In this document: piece by piece, positions 55,843-64,000 of the stretch
Layout: each line of letters begins with the position of its first letter
Numbering within the stretch: position 1 is the stretch's first letter
From: Roseibium hamelinense
GTDB lineage: Bacteria; Pseudomonadota; Alphaproteobacteria; Rhizobiales; Stappiaceae
Direction of reading: 5' to 3'
DNA length: 64,000 bases
NCBI RefSeq assembly: GCF_007830545.1
Contig: NZ_VLLF01000005.1
Span: forward strand, 62,001-126,000
The notes under the pieces: model-generated
The model's input: only the letters and a program-made list of their open reading frames with translations
Databases searched by the model: none
Told to the model about the DNA's origin: nothing
Translations under genes and position numbers: made by a program

Positions 55843-57119
55843 GAAGTATGTTCCTCTGGTTCTTTTTTTACGCAGCCAATCTCGATCACACGGTTTCTCT
55901 CGAGACTGGCGATATCTTCGTATGACAGCCCGAGATGCCTTGTCAGGATATCGGCCGTATCGGCACCAAGTGTCGGAGGTGCCTTTTTGTATTGCACGGG
56001 CGTCGCGGTCATTTTGATCGGCGAGCCAATCAGCTCAACGGTTTCGCTGAGTGGATGCGGCATCCGGATTCTAAGGCCGCGTTCCAAGACATGCGGATCG
56101 GTAAAAACCGCCCCGAGATCATTTACAGGCCCACAGGGAACCTTTGCGGATTCAAGACGTTCGATCCAATCCGCAGCAGTCCTGTTGATGGTAATTTTCC
56201 GCAGTTTCGGAACAAGGGTTTTCCGATTGCGCACCCTGTTAGCATTTGTAGCGAACCGCTGATCATCCGCGAGATGCAAGGCCCCCGCGATTTCGCAAAA
56301 CCTTCTGAATTGACTGTCATTGCCTACTGCAAGAATGAATGAACGGTCTTCAGCAGGAAAAGTCTCGTAGGGTACGATTGTCGGGTGGCCATTGCCCAAA
56401 CGGCCCGGCACTTCGCCAGAAACAAGATGAGCTACCCCTTGGTTAATAAGCCAGGACACCTGGCTGTCGAACAGGGACATGTCAATATGTTGACCCTCGC
56501 CTGTGGCATGGCGATGGTTCAACGCCGCGAGGATAGAGACGGTCGCATACATTCCGCACATCACGTCAGCAATACCGACACCCGCCTTCGTTTCAGTACC
56601 GCCCTCTTCATCCGGGAAACCAGTAAGAGACATGATTCCGCCCATTCCCTGGATCAAAAAGTCATAGCCGGCACGATGTGCATAGGGCCCGGTTTGACCG
56701 AACCCAGTAATCGAACAGTAGATCAAGCGGGCATTTCGAGCAGATAACGTTTTGTAATCTAAACCCCGGCGAACTAGATCCCCGACCTTGAAGTTTTCTA
56801 CGAGGATGTCCGCCTTTGCGGCCAAGTCTGCCACCAGTTGCTGCCCTTTGTCAGAAGAGATATCGACTGCAAGGGAAGACTTGTTTCGATTTGAGGAAAG
56901 ATAGTAGGCGCTTTCGTTGGTGTCATGCCCATCCGCCGCCTTCAAAAACGGAGGGCCCCACCCCCTAGTGTCGTCCCCCCAGCCAGGCCGCTCAATCTTG
57001 ACGACTTCTGCTCCAAGGTCTCCAAGGATCTGCGTACAGGTAGGCCCTGCAAGAATGCGGGACAAATCGACGACAAGAAGACCGTCAAGTGATGTTTTTC
57101 CAAGCCTATCTATTGTCAC
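55839..57119 (-). CDS. Class III (CaiB/BaiF) CoA-transferase
   Basis: This enzyme (426 aa) moves CoA between carboxylic acids. It has the family opening LLVVDLSRILAGPTCTQILGDLGAEVVKIERPG and the Asp in DILVENFKVGDL, expected to be the catalytic Asp in VENF. Further family segments are GQTGPYAHRAGYDFLIQGMGG and VGIADVMCGMYATVSILAAL. It precedes the ThDP enzyme gene with a 4-base overlap. Frc-Oxc (formyl-CoA transferase plus oxalyl-CoA decarboxylase) has this general design, but neither protein here has the diagnostic residues I would need to make that call. Confidence 0.88.
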   Translation of the reverse strand: MTIDRLGKTSLDGLLVVDLSRILAGPTCTQILGDLGAEVVKIERPGWGDDTRGWGPPFLKAADGHDTNESAYYLSSNRNKSSLAVDISSDKGQQLVADLAAKADILVENFKVGDLVRRGLDYKTLSARNARLIYCSITGFGQTGPYAHRAGYDFLIQGMGGIMSLTGFPDEEGGTETKAGVGIADVMCGMYATVSILAALNHRHATGEGQHIDMSLFDSQVSWLINQGVAHLVSGEVPGRLGNGHPTIVPYETFPAEDRSFILAVGNDSQFRRFCEIAGALHLADDQRFATNANRVRNRKTLVPKLRKITINRTAADWIERLESAKVPCGPVNDLGAVFTDPHVLERGLRIRMPHPLSETVELIGSPIKMTATPVQYKKAPPTLGADTADILTRHLGLSYEDIASLERNRVIEIGCVKKEPEEHTS

Positions 57120-57245
57120 TTTTCACCTGCCATTCCGAGGTGAAATTCTACAGTAGGGCACCGCCGGTCAATAGCTAAGTTTCTCCCTAGGCTTCACGGC
57201 ATCTCACTTTGCCGTCATGAAATTGCACGCCGCTCACACCCCTCA

Positions 57246-58079
57246 TCAATAAGACCAACCCCGCGCCGCCTCCAACTCGCGCCAAGCGCGCTTTAACCAG
57301 TCGGCACGCACACTATGACCGTTTTCGTGAAGACAAAGTTCCAGCAGACCATCTTCCGGCGCCCATCGCTCGCACCGCAAACCACCTTCCGCTATGGCCT
57401 CGGGCGCGGTCTCTAGCAGGCCTTCCTGCCTGCGCCATACATCGAAGCTTTCAAATACATCGCCCTGATGCCACCGGCCGCCACCAAGTGGGCGCCCCTC
57501 CAGCGGAACAACGGTGTCTTTGGTGCCATGTACGTGAAACAGATAAGGCGCGGTCGTCGGGCAGTCGTCCGGCAAAGGTTTCCAAAACGCCCCTGCGATC
57601 GGTGCGTATCCGGCAAAACGTTCAGCATTTTCACAAGCGAGATACCAAGTCATGAAGCCGCCGGAAGAAAAACCGCTGAGCATCAACTTTTGCGGATCGA
57701 CCGGGAACCGCGTTGTGACATCCTCGATCACTTCGTCGAAAAATTGGAACTCATTGCGAAGACTGCGGGGAGCATTCGGGAACGACCATGTGCCCTCCAC
57801 ACCTTGGACAGCCACGAACGCGACACCGAGCTCGTCAGCCATAGCCTTGAAGCTTTTGTTGCGTATTTCGTTAACGGCCTTGCCGCGGTGTCCGTGAAGA
57901 AAAAAGACTGCTCCCGAGCGCCGATCGGTTGCAACACCCTTGGGCCAGTGCATGTAGTAGAGGCCATTTTCCGTCTCGCACGGTGTTTCATTCTGGCAAT
58001 ACAGCGCTTCGGCGCTGACTGACGCACCCACAGGAGCCCAAAATGCAACTATCAAGAGTATCCTTAGTAACAAAGCCAT
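57246..58079 (-). CDS. Secreted PHB-depolymerase-like esterase (LpqC type)
   Basis: This is an exported alpha/beta hydrolase (277 aa). ATG at 58079 has GGGGGAG six bases upstream and begins a signal peptide (MALLLRILLIVAFWAPVGAS, cleavage near VSA-EAL). The oxyanion/first-strand motif is FFLHGHRGKA, the nucleophile elbow is LSGFSSGGFMTW (GxSxG), a possible Asp is in HGTKDTVVPLEG and the His in ENGHSVRADWL. This is the esterase_phb/LpqC group that includes PHB depolymerases and feruloyl esterases. Starting at 58253 would add 58 residues before the signal and is rejected. The substrate is unknown. Confidence 0.82.
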   Translation of the reverse strand: MALLLRILLIVAFWAPVGASVSAEALYCQNETPCETENGLYYMHWPKGVATDRRSGAVFFLHGHRGKAVNEIRNKSFKAMADELGVAFVAVQGVEGTWSFPNAPRSLRNEFQFFDEVIEDVTTRFPVDPQKLMLSGFSSGGFMTWYLACENAERFAGYAPIAGAFWKPLPDDCPTTAPYLFHVHGTKDTVVPLEGRPLGGGRWHQGDVFESFDVWRRQEGLLETAPEAIAEGGLRCERWAPEDGLLELCLHENGHSVRADWLKRAWRELEAARGWSY

Positions 58080-58343
58080 ATTCACTCCCCCCCAGATCGT
58101 ACTCGAGGGACAAGGTACCGCCGAAGCTCTGCTCATCAACAAGCTCACGCAAAGTTGCTGCCGTTGCCCGTCGTAATTATTGTGATTCTTTACATTAACA
58201 AATGAATAAACAGTATTTACCAAAGGTAGATGAAATTTAATGACGTAACTCAAAACATACTACAGATTCTCCCTGCGTATTTTCAAATATTTTTTTAATA
58301 ATATTTGGCGATAATACTTCTACTATGCAGGTGAGGTGGGCAT

Positions 58344-61300
58344 ATGGCGTTGGGAATTGACCGATCCAAAGCAAGTGCGGACAATGATGCCAGTGCTGGA
58401 GATTTGTTCGAGAGGTTTGCAGAAATAAGCGACCAGGGGATCTTACTCGCCGAGTCCCACGATACAATTTTTATAAATGCCGCATTTGCCCACTTGCTAG
58501 GTCTTGACCTCGAACTGTCAAAGCCGTCGAGCCGTTATCCCCTGAACACTGAGAGTCTTTTCGAAGCGATATTTCAGCATGCTAAAACCGCCCGGTTTAA
58601 GAGTTTTTCGAAATTACTGATAGCGCTCCAAACCCATGGCAAAGCATTTGAAGAAACCATTGAACTACATAACGGAACGATCATCAGGTTTGTTGGCAAG
58701 CGCCTGAGAGATACGCTTTACGTCATTACGTCCAGCGATATCACGGCCCAAAAACTACAAAAAACGGCTCTTGAAAAGGCGGAGGCAGACAATGCTCTCG
58801 CACGTTCAGCTCTGGAACAGATCGAAACACCCATCAGTATTAAAGATGCAGATCAAAAATATGTCTTTGCCAACGACGCCTACCGGAAAGCTTTTCGGCT
58901 AGACGCCGAGACGTTGATGGGGAAGACCTCCAACGAGCTCAAGCACAAGCATGAGTCCACAGTCAGCAAAGGCGTCGACCATAAGGTTCTGGAAACTGGG
59001 AAAGCACGCGACTACACAGAAATTGCTGAGGACAGCGACCGAAACGTGATGTTTTTCAGCACACGAAAATCGCGTATCGCCACCCCGTCCGGCGAAAATC
59101 TGCTTTTGTGCGTTCGCCATGATGTAACGAAGCTCAAACAAAAAGAAAGCGATCTTTCAAAAGCGCTGCAAAAAGCAGAGCTCGCAGAGCAGGTGCTCGA
59201 ACAGTTTAAGACTCCAGTCATCGTTCGGGATGACCAATACAACTGCATTTTCATGAATCGGGCCTACGAGGAATTCTTCGACGTAAACAGAAACACCATT
59301 GTCGGCTGTGATACCGGGGCTTTCCTTCCCAAGGAACTCTCGGAGAAAATGCGAGTACTGGACAACAGCGTATTTACCACCGGCACTGCGCGCGAGGATG
59401 AAAACGTCTTTCCGCGTCCAGACGGAAGCGTCGTGCGGACCGTGACCGCCAAGGGCCTGGTCATTGTGGCGGGTCATAAACCCTTTGTTGTCACAACGGT
59501 GAGTGACGTCACACGATACAAGATGCAGGAAGAACGGCTGAAAGAAGCGCTGGAGAAAGCACAGCTTGCTGAGCGCGTTCTTGATCAGCTCAGCATTCCT
59601 TTGCATGTTAAGGATGAAGACCTTCGATCTGTGATGGTCAACAAAGCCTACAGCGAGGCATGCGGCCGGCCAAAAAGCAAAATCATTGGTCAAAAAGGCG
59701 AACACCTACTCTCATCAAAAGATGGGGGCATGCCGGGCTACTCGGACCAGGACGTATTGAACCATGGTCTTGCGCAGGAATTCGAAGCCACCGTTTCCCG
59801 GGCAGATAGCGAATCAAGTCCTGCAATTATCCGTCGCGGCATCGCCCGGACAGACCAGAACCGCGAGTATGTCGTCAGCACCTTCACTGACATTACACGG
59901 CTGAAGCAGAAGGAAACACAACTACGCGACGCTCTTCAAAAAGCGGAACTCGCCCAACAAGTACTCGACCGTCTTGGCAACCCGGTTGTCGTAAAGGACT
60001 CAAAGCTGCGCTATGTCATGGTCAACAATGCGTTCTGTACCATGTTCGGCGTTGCCAGGAACGAGGTTGCAGGCCTTAAACCTAGTGACCTGGTTACGGC
60101 CAAGGAGGCATCGCAAGCCGAAGGCACCGGTCTGTTTGTGCTGTCCGACGGGCAAACTCGGGAAACGACCTCAGATTTGGTTGCAGCAGACGGGTCACAC
60201 ATTTGGACCCAGAACCGGCACAGTCTGCTGCGCGCCGAGGATGACGACTATCTAATCACCGTGTTCAACGATGTCACGACACTGCGTGAACAGGAGACCG
60301 CGCTGAAAGTTGCGCTGGACAAAGCGGAGCTTTCGGAAGCCGTGCTTGATCAGCTATCAAACCCGATCGCTGTGAAAGATGCATCCCTGACCTATGTGAT
60401 GGCCAACAATGCTTTTTGCGCGCTTGTCGGACGGCCCCGCGAAGCAATCCTGGGTGAGCCAGCAGAATCCATTTTTCCGGCTAAAGTCATTCCGGACCTG
60501 AAAAGCCGTGACAGGTTTGTTCTCTCGACCGGGAAGCTCGAAGAGCTCGACGAACCGATACCACTTCCCAACGGGACAGAATTTGCGTCACTTACAAGAA
60601 AGTCCTTTGCGACAACTAAATCTGGTGAAGGATATGTGGTCACAGTCTTGAATGATATTGGCGTCCTGAAAGAACGCGAGCAGGAACTGCGGGCCGCCTT
60701 GCGGCAGGCCGAACTGTCTCAACTCGTGCTGGATACTCTTCCAACACCGGTTCTAGCCAAGGATGAAGACCTCCGGTATGTGATGATAAACTCGGCTTTC
60801 TGTCGTCTTTTTTCATTCGACAAATCCGAGATGCTGGGCAAAACAATCGACGATCTTAGCCCGAACGACCGGATCACGCACATCAACGAGATGGACCGAA
60901 AAGTGCTTGCTGACGGGCAAACCCTGCGCAGCGAAGACACGATGAGCGAGACCTCGGGGACCGGCCTCGGAGCCGCAATCATAAGCAAATCCCTGGCCCG
61001 TACCGACAACGGCGACAAATATATTGTCGGAGTAATCACAGATATTTCCGATCTCAAAAAGCGCGAAAAAGAACTCGAAGATGCCCACCGCGTTGCGGAG
61101 GAGCAGAACCAGATTCTCACCGAAACCAAGTCACAAGCCGAGTATGACAGTCTTCACGACGCCCTTACGGGACTGCCAAACCGCAGATATCTTGACCAAA
61201 CACTTCACGAATGGCACGAAGGAACCCGTGAGGATGAGTTGGCCCTTTTGCAGATCGATTTGGACCGGTTCAAAGCGATCAACGATACTATGGGGCATGC

Positions 61301-62459
61301 AGCCGGCGATTTTATTTTACAGCATGTCGCAAACGTTTTGCGCAAGAGTTGCAAAGAAAGCGACTTTATTGCCCGTATTGGCGGCGACGAATTTGTCGTT
61401 CTACGAGAGGGAGATATAGCGCGCGAGGAACTGGAGTATCTTGCGGACCAAATCATCACCGAACTTAACAAACCGGTGGCTTACGAGAATGAGCTGTGCC
61501 GGTTCGGGGCAAGTATTGGGATCGATATCGGCATCGCCAGTATGACCGAACATACGGGTGAGGTGTCGCATGACCCTTCCCGGCTCATGATGAACGCTGA
61601 TATCGCATTGTATCGCGCCAAACGCAGCGGCAGGGGTCAATTTACGTTTTTCTCGCGCGAGCTTCAGAAAGAAATCGAGCGGACGAAAAGAATTTCAGAC
61701 GATCTTTTGGACGCACTCGAAAAAAACGAATTCTTTCCTGTTTATCAGCCGCAGTTTGACGCTAAAAACTTGGAACTTGTGGCTGTAGAAGCGTTAGCCC
61801 GCTGGCGGCATCCTGTGCTTGGCGTATTGGACCCTCCTGCCTTCCTCGATGCGGCCAGGCAAATTTCCGCTTCGGACCAGATTGATCAGACAATACTTGA
61901 AAAAGCGCTCTTGGACCTGGCCGAATTGGACCTGAGTGGCACGTTTGTTCCACGAATAGCAGTAAACGTCTCCGCTCAAAGACTCAGCAATCCGTTCCTG
62001 ACAAATCTATTGAAAAAGTTGAAAATTCCGGAAGGCCGATTGTCATTCGAAGTTCATGAATCGACCGTTTTGGATCACGCGAGCGACGAACTGCGCGATA
62101 GGATCTCAAAAATATCAGATCTCGGCATCGACATTGAGATCGACAATTTCGGCACCGGGCAGTCATCCTTCCTTGGCATGCTCTCAACGTCTCCAAAGCG
62201 CATGAAAATCGCCCGCGACCTCGTCAAACCAATCACAACATCACCGGAGCATCGCAAACTGCTTCAAGCAGTCATCGATATGGGCCGGGCAGTCAGCCTC
62301 GAGGTGGGCTGCGAAGGCGTCGAAACTATTGATCACGTTCATATGCTGCGCGACATGGGCTGTGACATCCTGCAAGGCTATGGACTGGCAAAACCGATGA
62401 CTCGGGAAAGACTGGCTGAGTTTGCGGCGCAGGATTGGAAAATCGCAGCACTTGCCTAG
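58344..62459 (+). CDS. Multi-PAS GGDEF-EAL protein
   Basis: This 1371-aa cytoplasmic protein has no clear membrane segment. An N-terminal PAS-like domain (about 20-135) is followed by six PAS repeats (about 153-265, 281-393, 407-520, 535-645, 663-773, 792-903) joined by similar coiled linkers (ALxKAELAxxVLDxL). The GGDEF domain (about 935-1095) has RIGGDEF intact, but its inhibitory site reads KxxD, not RxxD. The EAL domain (about 1120-1365) has EALARW but DNFGTG for DDFGTG and KIA for KID. So diguanylate cyclase activity is likely and phosphodiesterase activity doubtful. ATG at 58344 has AGGTGG upstream. It is convergent with the ion channel gene, three bases apart. Confidence 0.93.
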   Translation: MALGIDRSKASADNDASAGDLFERFAEISDQGILLAESHDTIFINAAFAHLLGLDLELSKPSSRYPLNTESLFEAIFQHAKTARFKSFSKLLIALQTHGKAFEETIELHNGTIIRFVGKRLRDTLYVITSSDITAQKLQKTALEKAEADNALARSALEQIETPISIKDADQKYVFANDAYRKAFRLDAETLMGKTSNELKHKHESTVSKGVDHKVLETGKARDYTEIAEDSDRNVMFFSTRKSRIATPSGENLLLCVRHDVTKLKQKESDLSKALQKAELAEQVLEQFKTPVIVRDDQYNCIFMNRAYEEFFDVNRNTIVGCDTGAFLPKELSEKMRVLDNSVFTTGTAREDENVFPRPDGSVVRTVTAKGLVIVAGHKPFVVTTVSDVTRYKMQEERLKEALEKAQLAERVLDQLSIPLHVKDEDLRSVMVNKAYSEACGRPKSKIIGQKGEHLLSSKDGGMPGYSDQDVLNHGLAQEFEATVSRADSESSPAIIRRGIARTDQNREYVVSTFTDITRLKQKETQLRDALQKAELAQQVLDRLGNPVVVKDSKLRYVMVNNAFCTMFGVARNEVAGLKPSDLVTAKEASQAEGTGLFVLSDGQTRETTSDLVAADGSHIWTQNRHSLLRAEDDDYLITVFNDVTTLREQETALKVALDKAELSEAVLDQLSNPIAVKDASLTYVMANNAFCALVGRPREAILGEPAESIFPAKVIPDLKSRDRFVLSTGKLEELDEPIPLPNGTEFASLTRKSFATTKSGEGYVVTVLNDIGVLKEREQELRAALRQAELSQLVLDTLPTPVLAKDEDLRYVMINSAFCRLFSFDKSEMLGKTIDDLSPNDRITHINEMDRKVLADGQTLRSEDTMSETSGTGLGAAIISKSLARTDNGDKYIVGVITDISDLKKREKELEDAHRVAEEQNQILTETKSQAEYDSLHDALTGLPNRRYLDQTLHEWHEGTREDELALLQIDLDRFKAINDTMGHAAGDFILQHVANVLRKSCKESDFIARIGGDEFVVLREGDIAREELEYLADQIITELNKPVAYENELCRFGASIGIDIGIASMTEHTGEVSHDPSRLMMNADIALYRAKRSGRGQFTFFSRELQKEIERTKRISDDLLDALEKNEFFPVYQPQFDAKNLELVAVEALARWRHPVLGVLDPPAFLDAARQISASDQIDQTILEKALLDLAELDLSGTFVPRIAVNVSAQRLSNPFLTNLLKKLKIPEGRLSFEVHESTVLDHASDELRDRISKISDLGIDIEIDNFGTGQSSFLGMLSTSPKRMKIARDLVKPITTSPEHRKLLQAVIDMGRAVSLEVGCEGVETIDHVHMLRDMGCDILQGYGLAKPMTRERLAEFAAQDWKIAALA

Positions 62460-62462
62460 CTG

Positions 62463-63248
62463 TTAAGCCCACTCGCCGTCCGTTGGTATATTCAGAACGC
62501 GGCCGCAATGCTTGCAATGAACGGCGTCTGGGTCGTGACGTGCAAGTCCGCAATCGGGGCACGGAAACTGTACCTTGGCTGGCCTGAAAATCGTCTGCAC
62601 AAGGCGCAAAAACAGCCCAACCCCGAATATCATGATCGCAACCGTCATTAGCCGGCCTGCGCTGTCTGTCATTGTTATGTCGCCGAAACCCGTGGTGGTG
62701 AGGGTCGTGACGGTAAAATACAGCGCGTCCAGGTAGTTGTTTATGTTCTCGTTCCGGTCATGTTCGACAACGAACACAAGAGCAGTCACCACAAATATGA
62801 AGACCACCAGATTGACGGCGGATTGAAAGACTTCTTCGTTCCGTCTGAACCATTTCGACGTATCACGAAGCTCTTTCAGCAAATGATAGGACCGCATCAA
62901 ACGCAACATGCGGACAACGCGCAAGAATCCGAAGTTTTCAAAAAACGCGGGCGCAATTAACGACACAATCACTATGATATCGGCAATCGATGTGAAGCTT
63001 CCCATGTAGCGCCACGGCCTGGGCGCTGCAATCAGCCGGGCGATGTAATCGAACGTTAGAATTGCAGCTATTGTATAATCCAATTCGTGGTGGATCCGGT
63101 TCGGGTCGATCATCGCAGAGACGATGAAATACCCTATTGTCACGATATCAAAGATGAGAAGGGCGTAACGCCAAAGGCGGGAACCGGCTGATGACCCGAA
63201 ATATAATTGACGGAGGTTCACACGGAGCTTTTCGAGAGTGTCGTGCAT
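62463..63248 (-). CDS. Kv-like potassium channel with C-terminal zinc ribbon
   Basis: This 261-aa inner-membrane protein has six hydrophobic segments. S4-like FLRVVRMLRLMRSYHLLKELR carries Arg at three-residue spacing, which suggests a voltage sensor. The pore is TVTTLTTTGFGDITM, with the selectivity filter TTGFGD. The last 40 residues hold CPDCGLARHDPDAVHCKHCG, a CxxC-x11-CxxC zinc-ribbon-like pattern. ATG at 63248 is preferred (GAAAG upstream); TTG at 63260 is the alternative. Bacterial Kv-like channels of this size are known, but the ribbon tail is unusual. It may sense zinc or bind a partner in the cytoplasm. Confidence 0.85.
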   Translation of the reverse strand: MHDTLEKLRVNLRQLYFGSSAGSRLWRYALLIFDIVTIGYFIVSAMIDPNRIHHELDYTIAAILTFDYIARLIAAPRPWRYMGSFTSIADIIVIVSLIAPAFFENFGFLRVVRMLRLMRSYHLLKELRDTSKWFRRNEEVFQSAVNLVVFIFVVTALVFVVEHDRNENINNYLDALYFTVTTLTTTGFGDITMTDSAGRLMTVAIMIFGVGLFLRLVQTIFRPAKVQFPCPDCGLARHDPDAVHCKHCGRVLNIPTDGEWA

Positions 63249-63427
63249 TCGGGCTTTCAATATTCACGTTTTCATACCGGAACGCTTAGCATCAAACGCG
63301 CCCAAGGCGAAATACACTCCCAGACCTGTTCCGCAGATCCGTGATCAGCAGGTAGTCACACGGCCTGCAATATGCTCTGTAGAAACATGCGAGGAAATTG
63401 CAATTCACTGCAGGAGTTAGAGCATAA

Positions 63428-64000
63428 ATGTCAGACCATTCAGGCAAGGTTGCATTGGTCACCGGGGCAAGTCGCGGCATTGGTGAAGCAGGTGCACGGA
63501 GCCTTGCACGAAACGGCGCAGCCGTCGTCCTAGCGGCCCGTAGCACCACCGACATCGAGAGAATCGCGCAGTCGATCGTCGAAAGCGGCGGGCGAGCAGA
63601 GGCAATATCCTGTGACGTCGCGCGTTTTGAGGATTTGGAAGCTGCTGCAGCGCTCTGTCTTTCGAGATTTGATGGCCTTGACATCCTCGTCAACAATGCC
63701 GGCCTGATCGACCCGATCAGCCGGATTGAGGACAGCTCTCCAGACGATTGGAGCAAGGTGATCGATGTCAATGTGAAAGGAGTGTATTTTGGCCTCCGCG
63801 CAGTTGCTTCGCATATGCTGAGCCAACGGTCGGGCAAGATCATCAATATCAGCTCGGGTGCGGCAACCGGCGCCTTGGAAGGTTGGAGCCACTACTGCGC
63901 CTCCAAAGCCGCAGCTCTTTCGCTGACAAAATGTGCCGACAAGGAATGGCGCGAACACGGCATCCATGTCGTCGGACTAAGCCCTGGAACGGTAGACACG
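63428..64000 (+). CDS. Short-chain dehydrogenase/reductase, N-terminal part (3' end outside window)
   Basis: The frame stays open to the last base, giving 191 codons. It is a classical SDR: VALVTGASRGIG, LAARSTTDIERIAQ, NNAG, IINISSGAAT with the catalytic Ser, YCASK (YxxxK) and VVGLSPGTVDT. ATG at 63428 has AGGAG eleven bases upstream. The substrate is unknown. It is divergent from the channel gene across about 180 bases. Confidence 0.9.
   Translation, partial: MSDHSGKVALVTGASRGIGEAGARSLARNGAAVVLAARSTTDIERIAQSIVESGGRAEAISCDVARFEDLEAAAALCLSRFDGLDILVNNAGLIDPISRIEDSSPDDWSKVIDVNVKGVYFGLRAVASHMLSQRSGKIINISSGAATGALEGWSHYCASKAAALSLTKCADKEWREHGIHVVGLSPGTVDT

Overview
The window looks like a chromosomal segment of a marine-type alphaproteobacterium of the order Hyphomicrobiales, most like Stappiaceae (Roseibium/Labrenzia). 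This is an inference. It rests on moderately GC-rich DNA, taurine catabolism genes, a Smo-type polyol operon, a complex I NDUFA9-like gene near uppP-fzlA-queG, the envC-ctpA-polysaccharide deacetylase-rppH block, and the rplU-rpmA / GNATs-obg-proBA-nadD-rsfS-rlmH block. No CRISPR array, rRNA, prophage or insertion sequence was seen.

Layout. 1-5.5 kb is taurine metabolism: the 3' end of xsc, tpa on the opposite strand, and a taurine importer tauABC. The tpa-tauA intergenic region carries two TauR-like boxes. 5.8-8.4 kb is a copper-exporting P-type ATPase behind a typical 19-bp-spacer CueR/HmrR promoter. 8.9-16.4 kb is a polyol (sorbitol/mannitol) operon on the minus strand: a LacI regulator, binding protein, two permeases, ATPase, sorbitol-type SDR and mannitol-type dehydrogenase. 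Similar CGCGCG-centred sites lie before the regulator and before the binding protein gene. An MscS-type channel and tRNA-Leu(CAG) follow.

19.5-30 kb holds an NDUFA9-like gene, an MFS transporter, and a subtilase-like gene split by a frameshift in a low-GC setting. After these come uppP, fzlA, queG and a large exported protein of unknown function. 30-35.7 kb holds a tiny lipoprotein gene whose ribosome binding site is buried in a strong hairpin, an NAD-dependent formate dehydrogenase (fused NuoE-NuoF subunit plus molybdenum subunit), and a LysR regulator. 35.7-41.1 kb runs SDR, rppH, deacetylase, ctpA, envC. 41.2-49.4 kb is the conserved growth block rlmH-rsfS-nadD-proA-proB-obg, three tandem GNAT acetyltransferases, rpmA and rplU with an extra C-terminal domain.

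49.7-64 kb is more varied: an orphan protein with a VgrG/gp5-like repeat region, tRNA-Ser(CGA), a ChaN-like protein, panB-panC, a ThDP enzyme overlapping a class III CoA-transferase, a secreted PHB-depolymerase-like esterase, a 1371-residue multi-PAS GGDEF-EAL protein with a degenerate EAL site, a Kv-like channel ending in a zinc ribbon, and the start of an SDR cut by the window edge.

The strongest candidates for something not already described are the frameshifted subtilase in an apparent insertion between NDUFA9 and uppP, the hairpin-masked small lipoprotein behind the formate dehydrogenase operon, the TauC permease with an inserted periplasmic domain, and the orphan gp5-like protein. None amounts to a proven new system from sequence reading alone.
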